Shown here piece by piece: positions 1 through 5,670 of a stretch of DNA of 7,312 nt; the first letter of the stretch is position 1, and each line of letters begins with the position of its first letter. Source of the stretch: an uncultured Propionibacteriaceae bacterium (GTDB lineage: Bacteria; Actinomycetota; Actinomycetes; Propionibacteriales; Propionibacteriaceae). The stretch lies in the NCBI GenBank assembly GCA_937859105.1, contig CALMAD010000332.1, positions 1 to 7,312 on the forward strand, given 5' to 3'. The notes below the pieces were generated by a model. That model searched no databases and had not been told where the DNA came from. It was given only the letters and a program-made list of their open reading frames with translations. A program made the position numbers and the translations under genes.

Positions 1-13
1 GCTCTTCCGATCT
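1..13 (+). other. Illumina adapter remnant at contig edge
   Basis: The first 13 bases, GCTCTTCCGATCT, are identical to the 3' end shared by the Illumina TruSeq adapters, and they sit exactly at the start of the window. A chance match of this length at this place is very unlikely. Genomic sequence therefore probably begins at position 14. The reading frame of the upstream gene should not be extended into these bases. Confidence 0.9.
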
Positions 14-152
14 CCGCGCGGCCGGACGCCGGCGGCTCGTGCCCCCCGGCGTCCCGGACGCCGACGTGTGGGGCGACCGCGACGGCGAGCCGGCCACCCC
101 CGGGGAGGTCGCGGCGTCCGTCGTGGGCGGCCGGGTGCGGAGGCGGCGATGA
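14..152 (+). CDS. 3' end of an unidentified upstream gene (5' part missing)
   Basis: An open frame (codons ending at positions divisible by 3 plus 2) runs from the contig edge to a TGA at 150-152. Almost every codon ends in G or C, as in the genes downstream, so it is very likely coding. The visible C-terminal tail of about 45 residues is hydrophilic and contains [20 protein letters not shown], ending in a run of arginines. No domain can be recognised. The stop overlaps the start of the ferredoxin gene as ATGA, so the two were probably co-transcribed and translationally coupled. In operons carrying this ferredoxin type the preceding gene is often nuoH, so this may be a polar C-terminal extension of a NuoH-like subunit. 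That is a guess from context, not from the sequence of the tail. Confidence 0.6.
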
Positions 153-526
153 GCGTCGCGCACGGTTCCATCCGGCTGATCGAGGAGAACTGCACGTCGT
201 GCATGATCTGCGCGCGCGAGTGCCCGGCCTGGTGCATCGAGATCGACAGCCACACCGAGCCGCTGCCGGGCAGCCCGGCGGGACCGCGGCAGCGCACCCG
301 CAACGTGCTGGACGCCTTCGCCATCGACTTCTCGCTGTGCCTCTACTGCGGCATCTGCATCGAGGAGTGCCCGTTCGACGCGCTGGCGTGGGCGGGCGCG
401 CACGTGCCGGCGTCCGGGTCGGCCGCCGGACTCACCCACGGTCGGGGTTCGCTGCGCGAGGGCGGGCGGCGCCCCGCACGTCCCGCCGACCCGCCTCAAT
501 CCCCGGACGCCGATCTCGCCCAGTGA
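149..526 (+). CDS. nuoI: NuoI-type 2x[4Fe-4S] ferredoxin subunit
   Basis: A 125-residue soluble iron-sulfur protein. Eight cysteines form two 4Fe-4S motifs: C15-x2-C18-x2-C21-x3-C25-P and C64-x2-C67-x2-C70-x3-C74-P. An extra Cys29 follows the first. The segments [12 protein letters not shown] and [20 protein letters not shown] are typical of the NuoI subunit in actinobacterial and chloroflexal complex I operons lacking the NADH-oxidising NuoEFG module. There NuoI passes electrons between a donor, probably ferredoxin, and the quinone site. The family's C-terminal LTHxRxxLRE segment is recognisable near residues 97-105, so the gene looks complete, followed by a low-complexity Pro/Arg-rich tail. 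The ATG at 149 is chosen because GGAGG lies at 139-143, 5 nt upstream; a GTG at 68 in the same frame would add 27 Arg/Gly-rich residues overlapping the previous gene. The next gene is not nuoJ, which is unusual. A stand-alone ferredoxin serving another redox enzyme is the alternative. Confidence 0.8.
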   Translation: MSVAHGSIRLIEENCTSCMICARECPAWCIEIDSHTEPLPGSPAGPRQRTRNVLDAFAIDFSLCLYCGICIEECPFDALAWAGAHVPASGSAAGLTHGRGSLREGGRRPARPADPPQSPDADLAQ

Positions 527-662
527 CCCCGATTGCCAGTACTTTCGGACCAATTTCAACCACTTGCGTGGACGGTCTTCCCTTGTCAGGGCGATTTCGG
601 CGGGCCGGCCGCGGGTCGGGGCGTCCCGACGCGCTCGGGCGGCGTCCCGGAGGCCGTAGAGT
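527..662 (+). promoter_or_regulatory. Intergenic control region upstream of the leader peptide
   Basis: This 136-nt gap between the ferredoxin gene and the leader ORF has no credible gene. Positions 531-600 are visibly less GC-rich than the flanks, as expected of a regulatory region. It contains a short palindrome CCAC-ttgc-GTGG (560-571) and a perfect inverted repeat GTCGGG-gcgt-CCCGAC (615-630). Hexamers resembling a -35 box occur (TTGCCA at 533, TTGTCA at 583), but none sits at a proper distance from a good -10 box. I see no convincing terminator for the ferredoxin gene. Confidence 0.5.
615..630 (+). repeat. Perfect inverted repeat GTCGGG-N4-CCCGAC
   Basis: Arms at 615-620 and 625-630 are perfectly complementary around a 4-nt GCGT loop. 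No T-run follows, so it is a poor intrinsic terminator. Its centre lies about 46 nt upstream of the proposed transcription start at 669. That would suit an operator for an activator, but small inverted repeats are common in such GC-rich DNA. Confidence 0.35.
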
Positions 663-669
663 ATGAGCA
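657..669 (+). promoter_or_regulatory. Candidate -10 box and transcription start for the leader and cys operon
   Basis: TAGAGT at 657-662 matches the actinobacterial -10 pattern TAnnnT. The normal distance from a -10 box puts the transcription start at 669, exactly on the A of an in-frame ATG of the leader ORF. That would give a leaderless mRNA. No recognisable -35 hexamer lies at 632-640, so the call rests on the -10 box and the coincidence with the ATG. Confidence 0.4.
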
Positions 670-755
670 TGCATACCGGACCGTCCCCGAAGCTCGTGAG
701 CCGCGCTCACGTGGATCTGGGTCGTGTCCTCTCTGCGATGTGTTGCGCTCTCTGA
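663..755 (+). CDS. Short leader peptide with C-terminal Cys-Cys, probable cysteine-sensing uORF
   Basis: A 30-residue ORF (28 if it starts at the second ATG, 669) ending at TGA 753-755. The peptide begins MSMHTGPSPK, continues LVSRAHVDLGRVLSAM and ends CCAL. The core SRxHVDLxRxxSAxC strongly resembles short actinobacterial ORFs annotated as putative leader peptides upstream of sulfur-assimilation operons; this is recalled, not searched. The tandem Cys codons are TGT TGC at 741-746, three codons before the stop. Two starts are possible: ATG 663 has GGAGG at 649-653, 9 nt upstream, while ATG 669 coincides with the predicted leaderless transcription start. The ORF precedes a sulfite reductase gene and a hairpin with a T-rich run, which fits ribosome-mediated attenuation responding to charged Cys-tRNA. 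It probably acts in cis through its translation rather than as a working protein. Confidence 0.82.
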   Translation: MSMHTGPSPKLVSRAHVDLGRVLSAMCCAL

Positions 756-778
756 CGCGCCCGCACACGCTGCACCAC

Positions 779-809
779 GCCGGGCCGACGTCGCCCGGCT
801 TCGTTCGTT
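779..809 (+). terminator. Attenuator-like hairpin between leader peptide and sirA
   Basis: Perfect 7-bp arms GCCGGGC (779-785) and GCCCGGC (793-799) enclose a 7-nt loop, and the right arm is followed directly by TTCGTTCGTT (800-809), six T in ten. This is a reasonable intrinsic terminator for a GC-rich genome, although the T-run is interrupted. It lies 23 nt after the leader stop and 59 nt before sirA. GCCCG at 759-763, just after the leader stop, can pair with CGGGC at 781-785 in the left arm and would then act as an antiterminator. Confidence 0.55.
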
Positions 810-823
810 AAAGGAGCCCCAGC

Positions 824-864
824 GCCTCGGCCCTCCACCACCTAGAGGATCCACCGAACGAGGC
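824..864 (+). promoter_or_regulatory. Segment able to sequester the sirA ribosome binding site
   Basis: GCCTCG at 824-829 is perfectly complementary to CGAGGC at 859-864, which contains the sirA Shine-Dalgarno GAGG (860-863, 5 nt before ATG 869). Between them CCTC (832-835) can pair with GAGG (845-848), and the upstream GGAG (813-816) can compete for CTCC (833-836). A perfect AAAGGAG at 810-816 has no start codon within reach. The pairing is visible; a regulatory role at the level of translation is inference. Confidence 0.35.
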
Positions 865-868
865 AGGA

Positions 869-2563
869 ATGAGCACCCACACGTCCGAACGAGTGCGCTC
901 GGCTTCCCCCGGCCGCAGCAACGGCCAATGGCTGGTCGACGGCCACGCGCCGCTCAACCACAACGAAGAGTTCAAGGGCGTCGAAAACCCCCTCAACGTC
1001 CGCGCACGCATCGACGAGTACGCGCGACAGGGCTTCGACTCGATCGCGGAGGACGACCTCTACGGCCGGTTCCGTTGGCTCGGGATCTACACCCAGCGCA
1101 AGCAGGGCATCGACGGGGGCCGCACGGGCACCCTGAGCGCCGAGGAGCTGTCCGACCGCTACTTCATGATGCGCATCCGCGTCGACGGTGGACGCCTCAC
1201 CACCGAGCAGACCCGCGTCATCGCGGGCATCTCGAACGAGTTCGCGCGCGGCACGGCCGACATCAGCGACCGGCAGAACATCCAGTTGCACTGGATCGAG
1301 ATCGAGAGCGTGCCCGAGATCTTCCGCCGCCTCGAGTCGGTGGGCCTGTCGACGACGACCGCCTGCGGCGACACGCCTCGCGTCTTCCTGGGCTCCCCGG
1401 TCGCCGGCGTGGCGGCCGACGAGCTGATCGATTCGGGCCCGGTGCTCGAGTCGATCACGTCGCGCTACGTGGGATCGGAGGAGGTCGCGAACCTGCCGCG
1501 CAAGTTCAAGACCTCCGTCACGGGCAACCCCAGCCTGGACGCGCTGCACGAGATCAACGACGTCAGCTTCGTCGCCGTCGAGCACCCCGAACTCGGCATC
1601 GGGTTCGACCTGTGGGTCGGCGGCGCGCTGTCGACGACGCCGCGCCTGTCGGAGCGCCTGGGCGCGTTCGTCACCGTCGAGCAGGTGCCGGACGTCTGGT
1701 TCGGCGTCGTCCGCATCTTCCGCGACTACGGCTACCGCCGCCTGCGCAACAAGGCGCGCATGAAGTTCCTGCTGGCCGACTGGGGGCCGGAGAAGTTCCG
1801 CCAGGTGCTCCAGGACGAGTACCTCGGCTACGAACTCGCCGACGGCCCCGCGCCGAAGCCGGCCACGGGCAGCGCCGACCACGTGGGCGTCCACGAGCAG
1901 AAGGACGGACGCCTCTACGTCGGCCTCGCGCCGACGGTCGGCCGGATCTCGGGCGACGTGCTCGCCGGGCTCGCGGACGCCGCCGAGGCCGCCGGCTCGG
2001 AACGGCTCAGCCTGACGCCGCACCAGAAGGTCGTCGTGCTCGACGTCGACCCGGCCCGCCTGGACGCCTTCCTCGCGGCCGTCGAACCGCTCGGGCTGAC
2101 GGCCACGCCGTCGCCGTTCCGCCGCCACACGATGGCGTGCACCGGAATCGAATACTGCAAGTTGGCGTTCGTGAACACGAAGGACACCGCCCGCACCGTC
2201 ATCGGCGAGCTCGAGAAGCGGTTCGACGGGGAGACGATCGACACCCCGATCACCCTCCACGTCAACGGCTGCCCGAACTCGTGCGCCCGCATCCAGACGG
2301 CCGACATCGGCCTGAAGGGGCAGCTCATGAAGAGCAAGGACGGCGCCGACGAGTTCGCCTACCAGGTGCACCTGGGCGGGCGGCTGGCCGAGAACCAGAA
2401 CGGCGAGCCCGGCTTCGGCCGGACCGTGCGCGGGCTGAAGGTGTCCGCGGACGACCTGCCCGACTACGTCGAGCGCGTCGTCCGGAGTTTCCTGGCCGAG
2501 CGCGACGGCGCCGAGACCTTTGCCGAGTGGGCCCATCGGGCCGAGGAGGATTCCCTGAAGTGA
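869..2563 (+). CDS. sirA: Ferredoxin-dependent assimilatory sulfite reductase
   Basis: A 564-residue cytoplasmic siroheme/[4Fe-4S] enzyme that reduces sulfite to sulfide with six electrons from ferredoxin. The four cysteines binding the cluster and siroheme are C424-x5-C430 (CTGIEYC) and C468-x3-C472 (CPNSC). The duplicated fold is visible: DISDRQN near 131-137, LPRKFKTSVTGNPS in the first half, and the NGCPNSCARIQTADIGLKG region in the second. Tyr74 (GIYTQR) and Cys166 (TACGD) match the Tyr69-Cys161 pair that is covalently linked beside the siroheme in Mycobacterium tuberculosis NirA/SirA. This favours sulfite over nitrite reductase. The alignment, made from memory, is colinear end to end, and the length is normal (555-565 residues). 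ATG 869 has GAGG at 860-863. The gene opens the operon behind the leader; its stop overlaps cysH as GTGA. Nitrite reductase is the less likely alternative, because all neighbours are sulfate-assimilation genes. Confidence 0.95.
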   Translation: MSTHTSERVRSASPGRSNGQWLVDGHAPLNHNEEFKGVENPLNVRARIDEYARQGFDSIAEDDLYGRFRWLGIYTQRKQGIDGGRTGTLSAEELSDRYFMMRIRVDGGRLTTEQTRVIAGISNEFARGTADISDRQNIQLHWIEIESVPEIFRRLESVGLSTTTACGDTPRVFLGSPVAGVAADELIDSGPVLESITSRYVGSEEVANLPRKFKTSVTGNPSLDALHEINDVSFVAVEHPELGIGFDLWVGGALSTTPRLSERLGAFVTVEQVPDVWFGVVRIFRDYGYRRLRNKARMKFLLADWGPEKFRQVLQDEYLGYELADGPAPKPATGSADHVGVHEQKDGRLYVGLAPTVGRISGDVLAGLADAAEAAGSERLSLTPHQKVVVLDVDPARLDAFLAAVEPLGLTATPSPFRRHTMACTGIEYCKLAFVNTKDTARTVIGELEKRFDGETIDTPITLHVNGCPNSCARIQTADIGLKGQLMKSKDGADEFAYQVHLGGRLAENQNGEPGFGRTVRGLKVSADDLPDYVERVVRSFLAERDGAETFAEWAHRAEEDSLK

Positions 2564-3303
2564 CCACCACCGCGATACCGCGGGCCGCCCACGGCCCCGG
2601 ACGTATCCGTACCCCCGAGGAGCTGAAGGCGCTCGTCGCCGAGGGGAACGAGGTGCTCGGGCCGGAGGCGTCCGCCGAAGAGGTCGCCCGCTGGGCGGCC
2701 GACACGTTCGGCGACGCGCTCGCCGTCGCCTGCTCGATGGCGGGCGACACGGTCGCGCCGCACCTCGTGGCGTCCGTGCACCCGGGCGTCGACGTGCTGT
2801 TCCTGGAGACCGGGTACCACTTCCCCGAGACCCTGGGCACGCGCGACGCCCTGGACGCGACGATCGACGCGAACATCATCGACGTGCTGCCCGACCTCAC
2901 GGTCGCCGAGCAGGACGCCGAATACGGCGAGAAGCTCTACGAGCGCAACCCCACGCTGTGCTGCCAGATGCGCAAGGTCGATCCGATCAACCGCGAGCTC
3001 GGCAGCTACGAGGCCTGGGTGACCGGCATCCGCCGCGAGGACAACGCGCTGCGCGCCCACGCCGGGCTCGTCGAGTGGGACGAGACGCACCAGATGGTGA
3101 AGATCAACCCGCTCGCCGCTTGGACGTTCGACGAACTGCTCGACTACGCCGGCAGCCACGGCGTCCCGATCAATCTGCTGCTGACCGAGGGCTACCCGTC
3201 CATCGGCTGCGCGCCCTGCACGCGGCCCGTCGCAGCAGGAGAAGACCCCCGCGCCGGCCGCTGGGCCGGCCTCGCCAAGACGGAGTGCGGACTGCATCTA
3301 TGA
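2560..3303 (+). CDS. cysH: Assimilatory APS reductase (CysH), 4Fe-4S type
   Basis: A 247-residue cytoplasmic enzyme that reduces adenylyl sulfate to sulfite and AMP, with electrons normally from thioredoxin. It has the PP-loop reductase fold: ACSMAGDT (57-64) in the nucleotide-binding loop and LFLETGYHFPET (80-91). The cluster motif is C134-C135 plus C217-x2-C220, the signature of [4Fe-4S] enzymes that act on APS; the classical PAPS reductases lack it. The catalytic cysteine is C243 in the terminal KTECGLHL. No APS kinase gene lies nearby, in keeping with direct APS use. The GTG start at 2560 overlaps the sirA stop by 4 nt and is preceded by GAGGAGGA at 2543-2550. The open frame continues far upstream only because stops are rare in GC-rich DNA. 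The stop overlaps cysD as ATGA. One oddity is Cys58 at a position where I recall serine in relatives. Confidence 0.95.
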   Translation: MTTTAIPRAAHGPGRIRTPEELKALVAEGNEVLGPEASAEEVARWAADTFGDALAVACSMAGDTVAPHLVASVHPGVDVLFLETGYHFPETLGTRDALDATIDANIIDVLPDLTVAEQDAEYGEKLYERNPTLCCQMRKVDPINRELGSYEAWVTGIRREDNALRAHAGLVEWDETHQMVKINPLAAWTFDELLDYAGSHGVPINLLLTEGYPSIGCAPCTRPVAAGEDPRAGRWAGLAKTECGLHL

Positions 3304-4259
3304 GCATCGACACCACCACCTCGACGACGGTCGACGGCACGCTGCCCGAGGCGACGAACCCCGAGCACGTGCTGTCGCACCTGGCCGACCTGGAGAGCGA
3401 GGCCATCCATATCTTCCGCGAGATCGTGGGAGAGCTGGAGCGCCCCGTGCTGCTGTTCAGCGGCGGCAAGGACTCCGTCGTCATGCTGCACCTGGCCGCG
3501 AAGGCGTTCTGGCCGGCGCCGGTCCCGTTCCCCGTCATGCACGTGGACACGGGCCACAACTTCCCCGAGGTGATCGAGTATCGCGATCGCACGGTGGAGC
3601 GCCTGAAGCTGCGGCTCGTCGTCGCGAGCGTGCAGGACTACATCGACGACGGACGCCTGCTCGAGCGCGCCGACGGCACCCGTAACCCGCTGCAGACGCA
3701 GCCGCTGCTGGACGCCATCGCGGAGAACCGCTTCGACGCCGTCTTCGGCGGCGGCCGCCGCGACGAGGAGAAGGCCCGCGCCAAGGAGCGCGTGGTCAGC
3801 CTGCGCGACGAGTTCGGGCAGTGGGACCCGCGCAACCAGCGTCCGGAGTTGTGGAACCTCTACAACCCGCGGCATCGCCCGGGCGAGCACGTGCGGGTGT
3901 TCCCGCTGTCCAACTGGACCGAGCTCGACGTCTGGCGCTACATCGAGGCCGAGAACATCGAGTTGCCCGAGTTGTACTACGCGCACAACCGCGAGGTGTT
4001 CCTGCGCGACGGCATGTGGCTCGCCGTCGGCGAGGTCACGCAGCCGCGGGCGGGCGAGCAGGTCGTCACGAAGCACGTCCGGTACCGGACGGTCGGCGAC
4101 ATGAGCTGTACCGGCGCCGTCGAGTCGGACGCCGAGTCGATCGCCGACGTCATCACCGAGGTCGCGGCCACCCGCATCACCGAGCGCGGCGCCACGCGCG
4201 CCGACGACCGGCTGACCGAGGCCGCGATGGAGGACCGGAAGAAGGAAGGCTACTTCTGA
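3300..4259 (+). CDS. cysD: Sulfate adenylyltransferase small subunit (CysD)
   Basis: A 319-residue catalytic subunit of heterodimeric ATP sulfurylase, which forms APS and pyrophosphate from sulfate and ATP. The PP-loop SGGKDS lies at residues 54-59 after LLF. It is followed by HVDTGHNFPE (81-90) and the conserved arginine-rich segment GGRRDEEKARAKER (151-164), then FPLSNWTELDVWRYI (201-215). The protein ends in the family's usual EDRKKEGYF. Length is slightly above the common 300, because of a Thr-rich N-terminal stretch of about 20 residues. ATG 3300 overlaps the cysH stop (ATGA). The nearest purine-rich stretches (GGAG at 3282-3285, GGA at 3289-3291) are weak or poorly spaced, so translation probably depends on coupling to cysH. 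The stop overlaps cysN by 1 nt. CysD works only with the GTPase CysN, so the coupling should help balance the two subunits. Confidence 0.97.
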   Translation: MSIDTTTSTTVDGTLPEATNPEHVLSHLADLESEAIHIFREIVGELERPVLLFSGGKDSVVMLHLAAKAFWPAPVPFPVMHVDTGHNFPEVIEYRDRTVERLKLRLVVASVQDYIDDGRLLERADGTRNPLQTQPLLDAIAENRFDAVFGGGRRDEEKARAKERVVSLRDEFGQWDPRNQRPELWNLYNPRHRPGEHVRVFPLSNWTELDVWRYIEAENIELPELYYAHNREVFLRDGMWLAVGEVTQPRAGEQVVTKHVRYRTVGDMSCTGAVESDAESIADVITEVAATRITERGATRADDRLTEAAMEDRKKEGYF

Positions 4260-5575
4260 TGAGCACGCTGCTACGCCTCGCCACCGCGGGGAGCGTCGAC
4301 GACGGCAAGTCCACCCTCGTCGGACGCCTGCTGTACGACAGCAAGTCGGTCTTGGCCGACCAGTTGGACGCCGTCGAGCGCGTCTCCAAGACGACGGGCC
4401 TGGGCCACGTCGACCTCGCCCTCCTCACCGACGGCCTGCGCGCCGAGCGGGAGCAGGGCATCACGATCGACGTCGCCTATCGGTACTTCGCGACGGCCAA
4501 CCGGACGTTCATCCTCGCCGACTGCCCGGGCCACGTGCAGTACACGCGCAACACGGTCACCGGGTCGTCGACCGCGGACGTCCTCGTGCTGCTGGTCGAC
4601 GTCCGCAAGGGCGTCCTCGAGCAGACGCGTCGGCACCTGTCGGTGGGGCAGTTGCTCCGCGTCCCGACCGTGATCGTCGCCGTGAACAAGATCGACCTCG
4701 TCGACTACGCCGAGGACCGCTACCGCGAGGTGGAGGCCGAGATCCGGCAGGTGGCGTCCGACCTGGGCGTCGCGAACGTCGTCACGCTGCCCGTCTCGGC
4801 GCTGGTGGGCGACAACATCGTCGACCGGTCCGAGCGGACGCCGTGGTACGGCGGCCCGGCGCTGCTGGAGCTGTTGGAGACGGTCCCGTCGGGCACCGAC
4901 CCGGACGCCGAGCCGTTCCGGTTCCCGGTGCAGCTCACGATCCGCCCGCAGGAGGCCGCGCTGGAGCCGCAGTACCGCGAGTACCGCGGCTACGCGGGGC
5001 AGGTCACGTCCGGGGTGGTGCGGGCCGGCGACGAGGTCGTCGTCCTGCCGTCCGGACGCCGCACGCGCGTCGCCGGTATCGACACCGCCGACGGCGCGGT
5101 GAGCGAGGCGTTCGCGCCCCAGTCGGTGACGCTGCGCCTGGACGACGAGATCGATGTCACGCGCGGCGAACTGATCGCCGGCGTCGACGACCCGCCGGTC
5201 CCCACGCAGGACCTCGACGGCATGGTCGCGTGGCTGTCCGAGCGGCCGCTGCGCGTCGGGCAGAAGGTGCTCGTGAAGCACACGACCCGCACGGTGCAGG
5301 GCATCGTCCGCGACATCCACGGCAAGCTCGACCTCGACACGCTCACCCCCGTCGAGACCGACCGCCTGGAGCTCAACGACCTGGGCCGCGTCCGGGTGCG
5401 GGTGGCCGCCCCGATCATGGCCGAGGACTACACGCGCTCGCGCCGCACCGGCTCGTTCCTGCTCATCGACCCGCAGACCGGCGGCAACCTGGCCGCCGGC
5501 ATGGTCCGCGGGGAGCAGTCGTTCTCGGAGGCCGCCATGATCGAGCCCGACGACGTCCTGAACTGGTCCATCTGA
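4259..5575 (+). CDS. cysN: Sulfate adenylyltransferase large subunit, GTPase (CysN)
   Basis: A 438-residue EF-Tu-like GTPase whose GTP hydrolysis drives the unfavourable synthesis of APS by CysD. All G-motifs are present: P-loop GSVDDGKS (11-18), EREQGITID (63-71), DCPGH (88-92), NKID (143-146) and SAL (180-182). Two beta-barrel domains follow: FPVQLTIRP near 220 onward, then KVLVKHTTRTVQG and the C-terminal NDLGRVRV...RRTGSFLLIDPQTGGNLAAGM region. The chain ends about there, with no APS kinase (CysC) domain fused as in some relatives, consistent with the APS-specific CysH. ATG 4259 shares its A with the cysD stop (TGATG), and AAGGAAGG lies at 4242-4249. It is the last member of the tightly coupled block; the next gene starts 95 nt further on. 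Confidence 0.97.
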   Translation: MSTLLRLATAGSVDDGKSTLVGRLLYDSKSVLADQLDAVERVSKTTGLGHVDLALLTDGLRAEREQGITIDVAYRYFATANRTFILADCPGHVQYTRNTVTGSSTADVLVLLVDVRKGVLEQTRRHLSVGQLLRVPTVIVAVNKIDLVDYAEDRYREVEAEIRQVASDLGVANVVTLPVSALVGDNIVDRSERTPWYGGPALLELLETVPSGTDPDAEPFRFPVQLTIRPQEAALEPQYREYRGYAGQVTSGVVRAGDEVVVLPSGRRTRVAGIDTADGAVSEAFAPQSVTLRLDDEIDVTRGELIAGVDDPPVPTQDLDGMVAWLSERPLRVGQKVLVKHTTRTVQGIVRDIHGKLDLDTLTPVETDRLELNDLGRVRVRVAAPIMAEDYTRSRRTGSFLLIDPQTGGNLAAGMVRGEQSFSEAAMIEPDDVLNWSI

Positions 5576-5670
5576 TGCCCGGACGCCGAGGAGCCCGGGC
5601 CGGGAGCCGATGTCACCGGGGCTGATCCTCCCCACCCGGTCATTCACCCGCACGGAACGGACAACCCCCT
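5576..5670 (+). repeat. cysN-tauE gap with two inverted repeats
   Basis: This 95-nt gap is the only real interruption in the operon. It contains GCCCGG (5577-5582) with CCGGGC (5595-5600), loop 12 nt, starting right after the cysN stop, and ACCGGG (5615-5620) with CCCGGT (5635-5640), loop 14 nt. Neither is followed by a T-run, so they are not good intrinsic terminators. They could be mRNA stability or processing structures, or chance in GC-rich DNA. I see no convincing promoter. Confidence 0.35.

Noticed and set aside
68..148. N-terminal extension of the ferredoxin to GTG 68
   Set aside because: It adds an Arg/Gly-rich stretch that overlaps a better-supported upstream coding frame, whereas ATG 149 has GGAGG 5 nt upstream and fits the family.
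533..811. 92-codon frame in the intergenic region
   Set aside because: It has no recognisable domain, poor third-position GC in its first part, and conflicts with the better leader ORF. The cysteines it contains arise from another frame of the same DNA.
663..868. A metabolite-binding riboswitch (SAM or cobalamin type) in the leader
   Set aside because: I see none of the conserved cores of known classes, and the leader peptide with Cys codons explains the region better.
842..2536. A 564-codon open frame on the - strand opposite sirA, and similar long antisense frames opposite cysN and the chelatase
   Set aside because: High GC makes stops rare in the complementary frames. The predicted proteins are low-complexity Arg/Ala/Asp/Val strings, and the + strand genes are unambiguous.
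724..2559. In-frame extension of cysH upstream to a GTG at 724
   Set aside because: The extension is Arg/Pro-rich shadow sequence overlapping all of sirA. GTG 2560 has a good Shine-Dalgarno and a 4-nt overlap with the sirA stop.
4259..5575. CysN-CysC fusion
   Set aside because: The chain ends after the second beta-barrel domain at residue 438, and there is no second P-loop or APS kinase domain.
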